The translations under genes and the position numbers were made by a program. From assembly GCA_021790035.1 (NCBI GenBank), contig JAJYIO010000204.1, positions 1 to 5,677 of the forward strand: 5,677 nt of DNA, read 5' to 3'. The notes beneath the pieces were generated by a model that was not told the origin of the DNA, searched no databases, and worked only from the letters and a program-made list of their open reading frames with translations. Source of the DNA: a bacterium (GTDB taxonomy: Bacteria > Cyanobacteriota > Sericytochromatia > S15B-MN24 > VGJW01). This document shows, in pieces, positions 1-5,399 of the stretch (position 1 is its first letter; each line of letters starts with the position of its first letter).

Positions 1-952
1 CCAGGGTCGCCGCATCACTGGCCCGCCCGGCAGCCCGCGCCAGGGCGTAGAGCGCATCGACGTTCGAGGCCCCGCCCCCGACGAAGGCGGGATCCGCCAG
101 AGCGCGGCGCAGGACCGGTGCGCTCGCGGCGCCCCCGATCTCCGCGATGGCCTCGAAGGCCGCCCGGCGCAGGACGGAATCCCCCGAGGCCGTGGCTTGC
201 CACAGCGTCTCGCTCGCCCCCGGATCGCGGATGGCACCGAGCGCGTGGGCGGCAGCGACGCGGACCTCTTCCTGGCGATCCGACAGGGCCGCCTCGAGCA
301 CCGGCAAGGCGGCAAGATCGCCGATGAGCCCGAGCGCCTGGACAGCCCGGACCCGGACGGTCGGCTCGACATCGCGCACCAGCGCCGAGAGAAAAGGCTC
401 GCCCCCGGGATCCCGGGCAAAGCCCAGCGCCAGGGCCGCCTGAGCGCGGAGCCCCGCATCCGCCGAACGCGTGCACAATCGCAAGGCGGGCTCCGAAAGC
501 TCGGATGCGTCCTGGCCGAATCTGCGCGCGGCATCGAAGAGGACCGGGTCCGACAGGGAGAGCGGATCCACCGCCCCCCCCGGGCCGAGATCCAGGAGCG
601 CCAGAAACTCCGGGTCCACGCGCAGGGCCAGCGCTCCGGTTCGAGAGGCTCGCTCCGGGACAGGCAATGGCCATATCCGGCCGGAGATCCGGTTGGCGAG
701 TTCATCCTCGGCGCGGTCGTCCCGGGCAGCGAGACGTTGCCAGCGCAGGATCTCGGGGATTCCGCGAAGAACCGGTCGCCGGCGCCTTCTCCGTCGGAGC
801 CAGTGCCTCGCCGCAGCCACATGCTCGTGACCCCGAGCTGGAACCCACGCCTTCGCCGCCCCCGACGCCGGGGGGCAAAAGGCCGATGACGCCAGGGTTA
901 CCAGCGCAGCCAGCGCGAAGCTGACGGCGGCTCCCCGAGCCCTTGATTGCAC
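1..952 (-). CDS. HEAT-repeat protein with signal-like N-terminus (3' end cut by window edge)
   Basis: An open frame of 317 codons runs from a GTG at 952 leftward off the window edge with no stop; the C-terminus is missing. GTG is the only usable start between an upstream in-frame TAA and the hydrophobic segment. Residues 1-7 are basic (MQSRARG), residues 8-25 are hydrophobic and Ala/Leu-rich, and AKA at about 33-35 could be a signal peptidase I site, so export or membrane anchoring is likely. A run of seven arginines follows at 53-59, which is odd after a cleaved signal and leaves the topology uncertain. From about residue 150 onward there are four to five HEAT-like repeats of about 31 residues, with patterns such as VRVRAVQALGLIGD, VRVAAAHALGAIRD and LRRAAFEAIAEIGG. 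HEAT repeats form protein-binding solenoids; there is no catalytic motif. It is divergent from the flagellar genes, so a flagellar role is only guessed. The Shine-Dalgarno site before the GTG is weak. The family is clear; the specific function is unknown. Confidence 0.85.
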   Translation of the reverse strand, partial: MQSRARGAAVSFALAALVTLASSAFCPPASGAAKAWVPARGHEHVAAARHWLRRRRRRRPVLRGIPEILRWQRLAARDDRAEDELANRISGRIWPLPVPERASRTGALALRVDPEFLALLDLGPGGAVDPLSLSDPVLFDAARRFGQDASELSEPALRLCTRSADAGLRAQAALALGFARDPGGEPFLSALVRDVEPTVRVRAVQALGLIGDLAALPVLEAALSDRQEEVRVAAAHALGAIRDPGASETLWQATASGDSVLRRAAFEAIAEIGGAASAPVLRRALADPAFVGGGASNVDALYALARAAGRASDAATL

Positions 953-984
953 GCCCGATCTATACCAAGACGCCTTACCGACTT

Positions 985-1000
985 AACCGGGCGCCCGGTT
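985..1000. promoter_or_regulatory. 16-bp perfect palindrome, candidate operator
   Basis: The sequence aaccgggcgcccggtt is an exact palindrome of 16 bp. It lies 33 bases upstream of the GTG of the HEAT-repeat gene, within its presumed promoter or leader, and borders an AT-rich stretch (1001-1013). A dimeric repressor site is the simplest reading. As RNA it would fold into a 6-bp stem with a 4-base loop, but no uridine run follows immediately, so a terminator is less likely. Function is inferred. Confidence 0.4.
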
Positions 1001-1033
1001 TCATTAAATTTTGGGCCCTTTTCGCCACCCGAC

Positions 1034-1054
1034 GTCCCGATTGTTAAACGGGAC
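1034..1054. repeat. Inverted repeat GTCCCG-N9-CGGGAC
   Basis: Perfect 6-bp arms surround a 9-base AT-rich centre (attgttaaa). GC-rich arms with an AT-rich spacer suit a dimeric regulator site or a short hairpin. The right half, TTAAACGGG at 1044-1052, resembles TTAACCGGG at 984-992 in the upstream palindrome with one mismatch. Function is inferred. Confidence 0.35.
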
Positions 1055-1105
1055 CGCAGATGGCCAGGCCACCGCGCTGGACCGGAGCGCCACCGCCCCG
1101 AGGAG

Positions 1106-1136
1106 ATCGGGCCAAAGGAGTCCCCGGTGGCCCGGT
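1106..1136. repeat. Inverted repeat / potential hairpin, 9-bp stem with 13-base loop
   Basis: CGGGCCA at 1108-1114 is exactly complementary to TGGCCCG at 1128-1134. One G-U wobble and one further A-T pair extend the stem to 9 bp. There is no T-run on either side, so it does not look like an intrinsic terminator. It could be a leader RNA structure for flgD or a protein-binding site; in GC-rich DNA chance is also possible. Confidence 0.35.
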
Positions 1137-1312
1137 TGCGCAGCGCAGCGATCGCCAAGATGGCGTCTCGATGAGGATTCCAGCCTTGATGCGGGCGTCT
1201 GGTTCCGAATTTAACGAACAAGACGGTCGGGTTGCAGCTTTAACACTCTTGAACGCCTGATTATGTCGCTGTTGGGATAGCTCGCTGACCCGCTGGGTAC
1301 AAGGGGGCAGGC

Positions 1313-1363
1313 ATGGACGGGAAGGCGCATCCGGTAACCATCCGGAGGGGAGTTCTCAAATGA
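1313..1363 (+). CDS. Possible 16-codon leader ORF overlapping the flgD start
   Basis: ATG at 1313 follows a purine-rich site (GGGGG at 1303-1307, 5-base spacer). The frame reads MDGKAHPVTIRRGVLK and stops at TGA 1361-1363, which overlaps the flgD ATG (1360-1362) as ATGA. This geometry is typical of translational coupling. The Shine-Dalgarno site of flgD lies inside this ORF, so ribosomes translating it would pass over and could re-initiate at flgD. The peptide resembles nothing I know, and at this length chance cannot be excluded. Confidence 0.3.
   Translation: MDGKAHPVTIRRGVLK
1344..1350 (+). promoter_or_regulatory. Ribosome binding site of flgD
   Basis: GGAGGGG lies 9 bases before the ATG at 1360. 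It supports this start over the in-frame ATG at 1426, which has only a weak upstream purine stretch. Confidence 0.8.
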
Positions 1364-1782
1364 CGGTCCGCAACATCCAGAGCATCCTGTACACCGCGCC
1401 CGCCGGAACCGTTCAGTCTGGCGGGATGAGCGACCCCAACAGCAGCCCGCTCCAGGACTTCACCACGCTGCTGGCGTCGGAGATCACGAACGAGGATCCC
1501 GACAACCCGGTCAGCTCCACCGACATGGTCTCGCAGTACGCCCAGATCAATGCGGCGGTCGGAATGGACCAGCTCGCCCAGATGTCCCAGACCTACCAGC
1601 AGATGCAGACGGCCACCGACCTCCTCGGCCAGACGGTCACGGCCTCGGATTCGAGCACGACCAATCCCGGCGGGACGGTCACCGGCAAGGTGGATGGACT
1701 GAACTACTCTGGCGACACGCCCCAGGTCGACATCAACGGCTCGCTGTATCCCCTCTCATCGGTCACCCAGGTCGGGCAGTAG
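1360..1782 (+). CDS. flgD: Flagellar hook assembly (hook-cap scaffold) protein FlgD, short form
   Basis: FlgD is exported through the flagellar type III apparatus and caps the growing hook so that FlgE subunits can assemble. The 140-residue product has the conserved FlgD N-terminal region at about residues 33-95: a hydrophobic FTTLLASEI segment, then NEDPDNPVSSTDMVSQ (DP at 46-47, P50, SQ at 58-59), then a Gln/Met-rich helix and LLGQTV. After a Ser/Thr/Gly linker (about 96-104) there is a small beta segment, VTGKVDG...DINGSLYPLSSVTQVG. It lacks the larger C-terminal Ig-like/FnIII-type domains of enteric FlgD (about 230 residues) and is closer in size to the short Bacillus form. The ATG at 1360 has a strong Shine-Dalgarno site. 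It is the first gene of the rightward set and is followed by the hook gene after about 60 bases, the usual flgD-flgE order. Confidence 0.92.
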   Translation: MTVRNIQSILYTAPAGTVQSGGMSDPNSSPLQDFTTLLASEITNEDPDNPVSSTDMVSQYAQINAAVGMDQLAQMSQTYQQMQTATDLLGQTVTASDSSTTNPGGTVTGKVDGLNYSGDTPQVDINGSLYPLSSVTQVGQ

Positions 1783-1831
1783 GGCAAGGGACGATTCTCG
1801 CGGCCCGCCCGGCGAGCCGCTCGAGATTGCG

Positions 1832-1837
1832 AAGGAG
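1832..1837 (+). promoter_or_regulatory. Ribosome binding site deciding the flgE GTG start
   Basis: AAGGAG is 6 bases before GTG 1844, an ideal spacing, and 12 bases before the in-frame ATG at 1850. The GTG is therefore preferred, giving a protein that begins MGMRTG. Confidence 0.7.
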
Positions 1838-1843
1838 ACGATC

Positions 1844-2992
1844 GTGGGAATGCGTACGGGCGCGATCAACGCGCTGTCGGGTGTCGATCAGTGGCTCGGC
1901 GTACTGGCCGGCAACCTGACCGGATCCAACGTCAACGGCTTCCGGGCTCAAGACGTCGAGTTCAAGGATGTGCTCGCGCAGCAGATCTCCGCGGGCTCCC
2001 CCCAGCTCCAGAACGGCGGCAGCGCGATCCCGCCGATGCAGGTCTCGGATAGCGGCGCCACGCTGGCGGCCGTGGAGACCGATTTCTCGCAGGGATCCCT
2101 GCAGACGACCAACCAGCCGACGGACCTCGGCATCTCGGGTGACGGAATGTTCGTCCTGTCCAAGGTCGCGCACCCCACCAGCCTCAAGGACCTGGTCTTC
2201 ACGCGAAACGGGAGCTTCCACTTCGACTTCCTCACGACGGGCACCACCATGCCGGACGGGACCCCCGGCACCGTCGGGACCTACCGTCTGGTCAACCAGG
2301 ACGGCCTCTTCGTGATGGGGATGCAGAGCGACTGGACCACGGCCTACAAGTCCAACGCCGCCGCCAATCTGCCCGGGACGCCGGTCTACCCCAAGGAGGG
2401 CGCGTTCAGCGACAACACGCCCCTCAACAACCCGGTCTCGCAAGCGAACAACGTCGGCGGGATGTTCGGTACCGGCTTCCAGTTCAAACCTATCGAGATC
2501 CCGTTCCAGAGCCCCACCAACCCCGGGGAGACCTCGCTGAACTCCGATTTCACGCCCAAGTTCGACGCCTCGGGTTGGGTGACCAACAGCTCGGAGAACT
2601 CCGACGCCCCTGCGGCGCCGACCTCGACGGCGGCCAATCCCGTCCATCGCGTCGCATTCGTCGCGATCGCCAAGTTCGCCGATCCCCAGGGCCTGGTCAA
2701 AGACGGCGGCAGCACCAACTTCGACTGGAATGCCGTTGCCGGGCAGTTCTTCCTCGGCGTGGCCGGGCATGCGGACGCCTTCACCACCCCCACCGATCCG
2801 ACCTCGCCCCAGGTTCCGACCAACGTGGGCGCGACCAACACGATCAACCCCGGCACCATCGAGGTTTCGAACGCCTCGGTCAACACGACGCTGCCCGAAC
2901 TCACGATCGCCCAGAAGTCGTTCAGCGCGGACGTCAAGATCGTGCAGATCGGCAACGAGATGATCGACGACATCAACAACCTCGTGAAGTAA
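1844..2992 (+). CDS. flgE: Flagellar hook protein FlgE
   Basis: The 382-residue product is a FlgE/F/G-family axial protein. The N-terminal rod/hook helix is followed by NLTGSNVNGF at 24-33, a variant of the usual N-I-A-N-x-x-T-x-G-F motif. Next come TDLGISGDGMFVL at 93-105 (usually D-L-A-I-x-G-D-G-F-F-x-V), FTRNGSF at 119-125, and a YRLVNQDGLFVMG strand. The C-terminal segment 336-382 (GTIEVSNASVN, then PELTIAQKSFSADVKIVQIGNEM, then DINNLVK) is the conserved C-terminal coiled-coil helix. These two ends pack together in the hook core, while the middle is variable and rich in Asn, Thr, Pro and Ala. Position directly after flgD favours FlgE over FlgF or FlgG. It is at the short end for FlgE. The protein is exported by the flagellar type III system, so no Sec signal is expected or seen. 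Confidence 0.88.
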   Translation: MGMRTGAINALSGVDQWLGVLAGNLTGSNVNGFRAQDVEFKDVLAQQISAGSPQLQNGGSAIPPMQVSDSGATLAAVETDFSQGSLQTTNQPTDLGISGDGMFVLSKVAHPTSLKDLVFTRNGSFHFDFLTTGTTMPDGTPGTVGTYRLVNQDGLFVMGMQSDWTTAYKSNAAANLPGTPVYPKEGAFSDNTPLNNPVSQANNVGGMFGTGFQFKPIEIPFQSPTNPGETSLNSDFTPKFDASGWVTNSSENSDAPAAPTSTAANPVHRVAFVAIAKFADPQGLVKDGGSTNFDWNAVAGQFFLGVAGHADAFTTPTDPTSPQVPTNVGATNTINPGTIEVSNASVNTTLPELTIAQKSFSADVKIVQIGNEMIDDINNLVK

Positions 2993-3101
2993 CCCCGGAG
3001 CCGTAACCCCAATCACGGCGCGAACCTTGGGTTTGGCGTAGGCTAGGGACGTACGCTCCTGGAGAGACGGCTGCCGCGCGGCGCCGCGATCCGAGGCCTC
3101 C

Positions 3102-4001
3102 TTGCCCGGCGTCGAGCGCCGGAACCCGGGGTACATCCACCGCATGGACGAGCTGTCGTCAGGCAGCAACTCGACGCAGTTTCGGGCCCTGTACTATCTG
3201 GGGAGCCAGATCGCACAGGCCCTGACCGAGTTCGAGGATGAAGACCACGTTGTCCCGAGGGCCACGTGGTCGGTCTCGGGCATTGAGCTCTGGCCCTTCG
3301 CCCAGGTAGCCGAACGCTTCGCCGGGAGTGCATTCTGGGGCGTGATCCAGTACACCGAGCAAGCTGGCGGCGCATTCCTGCTGCTGCACGAAGACACCGC
3401 ACGCCTGCTGGTCGGAGCGCAGCCGAACCAGGGCCTGTCGGGCGATCGCATGGCCCTGCTGGATACCGTGCTGGCTCGAGTGACCGACCTCTTCGGTCAG
3501 GCCTGGGCGGACATCGCGACGCTCGAACCGCAGCTCGGACTCTTCGAGGAGGCGCCGTCCCTGCAGGATCTGCAGGAGATCTTCACCGGCCTCTCGGGCG
3601 CGACGCCGATGGCCAGCACCACCTTCCGCGTGGCCATCCCGGGTCAGACCCTCGGGCGCCTGGTGCTGACCATTCCGCAGCCCTATCTCATTCCCCTGCA
3701 GCAATCGCTCGAGGCCGCGGCCGAGATGACGTTCCTCAACGGCAAGGACGACGCCATCGAGGAGCGGCTCGACTTCCTCGGGGACGTGCCGGTCCCGATC
3801 CAGGTCTCGCTAGGCAGCACCGAGATGACGCTGTCGGAGCTCCAGAACCTCGAGGAGGCCGACGTGATCCTCCTCGACCAGCTGGTCACCACGCCCCTCG
3901 AGATCTCGCTCGGCGGCGCCAAGGTGCTGGGCAAGGCCGGCACGTCCCCGGACGGCATGCGCCGGGCCGTCCAGGTCGTGCGCCTGGGGCCCGAGGGCTA
4001 A
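3102..4001 (+). CDS. fliM: FliM-like flagellar motor switch protein
   Basis: FliM forms the middle of the cytoplasmic C-ring, between FliG and FliN. In this 299-residue product, residues about 25-205 resemble the FliM middle domain: AWADIATLEPQL at 134-145 followed by E150 and P152, then a GRLVLTIPQPYLIPL stretch near 185-199 (FliM usually has an I-P-Y...I-E-P-I pattern). Residues 221-296 form a SpoA domain: VPVPIQVSLG, a LSELQNL...ADVILLDQ core, and a closing RAVQVVRL strand. The N-terminal CheY-binding motif of classical FliM (L-S-Q-x-E-I-D-A-L-L) is absent. The start is uncertain. TTG 3102 has GAGG 5 bases upstream, and all 14 codons before Met15 end in G or C. ATG 3144 (MDELSS) has a weaker site. 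The gap from flgE (about 110-150 bases) could hold a promoter. A FliY- or SctQ-like protein is the alternative; context favours FliM. Confidence 0.78.
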   Translation: MPGVERRNPGYIHRMDELSSGSNSTQFRALYYLGSQIAQALTEFEDEDHVVPRATWSVSGIELWPFAQVAERFAGSAFWGVIQYTEQAGGAFLLLHEDTARLLVGAQPNQGLSGDRMALLDTVLARVTDLFGQAWADIATLEPQLGLFEEAPSLQDLQEIFTGLSGATPMASTTFRVAIPGQTLGRLVLTIPQPYLIPLQQSLEAAAEMTFLNGKDDAIEERLDFLGDVPVPIQVSLGSTEMTLSELQNLEEADVILLDQLVTTPLEISLGGAKVLGKAGTSPDGMRRAVQVVRLGPEG

Positions 4002-4004
4002 CCG

Positions 4005-5399
4005 ATGGCCGAGGAGAGAACGCGCCGCCGGCCCCGCCCCGGGCTCGGCGGGCAGCTCTTCGGGCTGATCCTCGGCGTCGTGCCGCTCCTGCTGGTCATG
4101 GCGATGCTCACGCGGGGCGGCGCCGGCCTCCACCACGTGGTGCTCGGGCTCTGGTTCGTGGCGATCGCCGGCTTCTTGACCAGCCTGGCCTACCACCTGA
4201 CGTACCGCCGATCTGTCCCCAAGAGCGTCATCTCATCCCCCTCGATATGGAAGACGCTGCCGGTGGCGACCGGCCTCTTCCTCTTCGGCCTGCTCAACCT
4301 CTGGGGAACACCGGGGGGCTGGGCGCTCCAGCTCACGCCCAACACCATGGAGCAACCGCAGCGCTGGCTCCAGCTCGCGGCCAAGCTCGCCCTTCACGAG
4401 CCGGTGGTCGGCACCTCGTCGGTCGCGGCCTTTCAGCCGTGGGTCCTGGCCCCCAACTTCTTCGGGGGGGCGCTCTGGGGCGCCCTGGGATACGCGACGG
4501 CCTTCGCCATCGGCGGCGGGCTGGCGTCGGCCCTGCGCAAGGAAGCCTTCGATCCGCGCCAGGAGCCCTTCGGTACGGCGAGTTTCTGGCCCCTGCTCCG
4601 GACCCTCATCGGCTACTACTACGGCTGGGGGCTGGGTTTCGGGTTCGGGTTCGCCATCATCTGGGCGCTCGTTGCGACCGCAGGTGGCAGCGCGAGCCCT
4701 CCCGCGACGATCCTGGCCCTGCGATACGCCCTGGGCGCGCTCCCGGATCCCAACCACGCCTTCACGATGGGCCTGGTCTCGGGCTCGTGGCTGCTGGCCG
4801 GCGCGATGGTCTTTCTCGGCCGCGGCGACGTGACCGTCGCGTTCACCGATCCCAAGCCGGCGGAAAAAGAACCTCCGATGAAGGTCACGATCCCGCCGCT
4901 GCCCAAGAACGAGATGCCCGAACTCGACTTCGGCGCGCTGGTGGCGGAGACCGAGCAGCTGGCCTCGACGTTCGGGCGGGACCTCCAGACCCTCGTGCAG
5001 AAGATGGGCCTGACGGACGCCCCGCCGCCGGCCTTTACCCCGCCCCCGACGGCCGCGACCGAGGACGAGGAGCCCGAGGTAGAGGCGGTCAACCTGCTCT
5101 CGGCTCGCAAGCCCGACTTCGATCTGTCCTTCGACCAGGCCCTGGGCCAGCTGTCGAGCGTCTACGTCCAGATCAGCGCCCGGCTCGGCCAGCTCGAGAT
5201 ATCGCTGGCCGACTGGCTGACGCTCGAGGAGGGCTCCTTGCTCGAGATGCCGCGGAATCCCGACGGCTCGGTCGCCCTCTGCATCAATGGCCGGCCGGTC
5301 GGCCGGTCCAAGCCGGCAGCCTTTGAAAACCACGTCGCCGTCAAGGTCGTCAAGCTCGAGTCCGGGACGGTTGAAGCCCTGAAGGGAGGCGCGTCGTGA
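4005..5399 (+). CDS. Multi-pass membrane protein with C-terminal SpoA (FliN-like) domain
   Basis: I do not recognise this 464-residue protein as a named family. The N-terminus is strongly basic (residues 5-11), followed by about six hydrophobic segments near 15-36, 43-65, 84-101, 150-177, 203-226 and 254-271. Basic loops at 66-83 and 178-200 and the basic N-terminus fit the positive-inside rule, placing both ends in the cytoplasm. Segments 4 and 5 are glycine-rich. Residues 273-375 form a hydrophilic linker with Pro-rich and acidic patches. Residues 380-451 are a SpoA domain: LSSVYVQISARLGQLEISLADWLTL in two parts, EEGSLLEM, ALCINGRPVGR and a closing VAVKVVKL strand. SpoA domains build the flagellar C-ring and injectisome sorting platform. 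ATG 4005 lies 3 bases after the fliM stop with GAGGG at 3993-3997, and its stop overlaps the fliN start, implying coupled translation. I infer a membrane-tethered partner of FliM/FliN. Domain and topology are well supported; the role is not. Confidence 0.85.
   Translation: MAEERTRRRPRPGLGGQLFGLILGVVPLLLVMAMLTRGGAGLHHVVLGLWFVAIAGFLTSLAYHLTYRRSVPKSVISSPSIWKTLPVATGLFLFGLLNLWGTPGGWALQLTPNTMEQPQRWLQLAAKLALHEPVVGTSSVAAFQPWVLAPNFFGGALWGALGYATAFAIGGGLASALRKEAFDPRQEPFGTASFWPLLRTLIGYYYGWGLGFGFGFAIIWALVATAGGSASPPATILALRYALGALPDPNHAFTMGLVSGSWLLAGAMVFLGRGDVTVAFTDPKPAEKEPPMKVTIPPLPKNEMPELDFGALVAETEQLASTFGRDLQTLVQKMGLTDAPPPAFTPPPTAATEDEEPEVEAVNLLSARKPDFDLSFDQALGQLSSVYVQISARLGQLEISLADWLTLEEGSLLEMPRNPDGSVALCINGRPVGRSKPAAFENHVAVKVVKLESGTVEALKGGAS
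5384..5389 (+). promoter_or_regulatory. Ribosome binding site of fliN within the upstream gene
   Basis: GGGAGG is 6 bases before GTG 5396 and lies in the last codons of the membrane-SpoA gene. It supports a GTG start overlapping the upstream TGA as GTGA. Confidence 0.75.

Larger units (their letters stand above)
953..1359. other. Divergent intergenic region between HEAT-repeat gene and flgD
   Basis: This region of about 400 bases lies between two divergent starts, so it should hold promoters for both directions. It contains AT-rich patches (around 1001-1013, 1040-1048, 1207-1214 and 1238-1263) in otherwise GC-rich DNA, three inverted repeats (985-1000, 1034-1054, 1106-1136) and a short leader ORF (1313-1363). 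I found no convincing sigma-70, sigma-28 or sigma-54 promoter. The best -35-like matches upstream of flgD are TTAACA at 1240-1245 and TTGAAC at 1249-1254, but neither has a good -10 at normal spacing. Short open frames between 947 and 1260 look like chance: they have no family resemblance and unconvincing start sites. Confidence 0.7.

Noticed and set aside
15..674. Minus-strand open frame with Gly/Arg/Pro-rich product, and plus-strand frames between 118 and 924
   Set aside because: They are shadows of the HEAT-repeat gene, which reads in another minus-strand frame and shows regular repeats and a signal-like N-terminus.
898..1260. Short open frames on both strands in the intergenic region
   Set aside because: They lack convincing start sites and recognisable composition, and conflict with each other and with inverted repeats. 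No support beyond being open.
1796..1828. Imperfect hairpin between flgD and flgE
   Set aside because: The stem needs a 2-base bulge and lacks a T-run; not a convincing terminator or regulatory element.
3000..3019. Possible terminator after flgE (GCCGT, 10-base loop, ACGGC)
   Set aside because: The stem is only 5 bp with a large loop and no T-run follows.
3077..3088. 12-bp palindrome cgcggcgccgcg upstream of the FliM-like gene
   Set aside because: It is made only of G and C in a GC-rich stretch, so chance is likely, and nothing nearby supports a regulatory role.
1763..3169. Long open frame antisense to flgE (468 codons, minus strand)
   Set aside because: It mirrors flgE in GC-rich DNA, its composition is Arg/Gly/Val-rich with no domain, and the plus strand has clear hook-protein motifs and a good ribosome binding site.
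4233..5333. Long open frames on both strands over the membrane-SpoA gene (minus 4233-5333, plus 4247-5326)
   Set aside because: Both are Arg/Gly/Pro-rich shadow frames caused by high GC content. Only the 4005-5399 frame has membrane helices and a SpoA domain.
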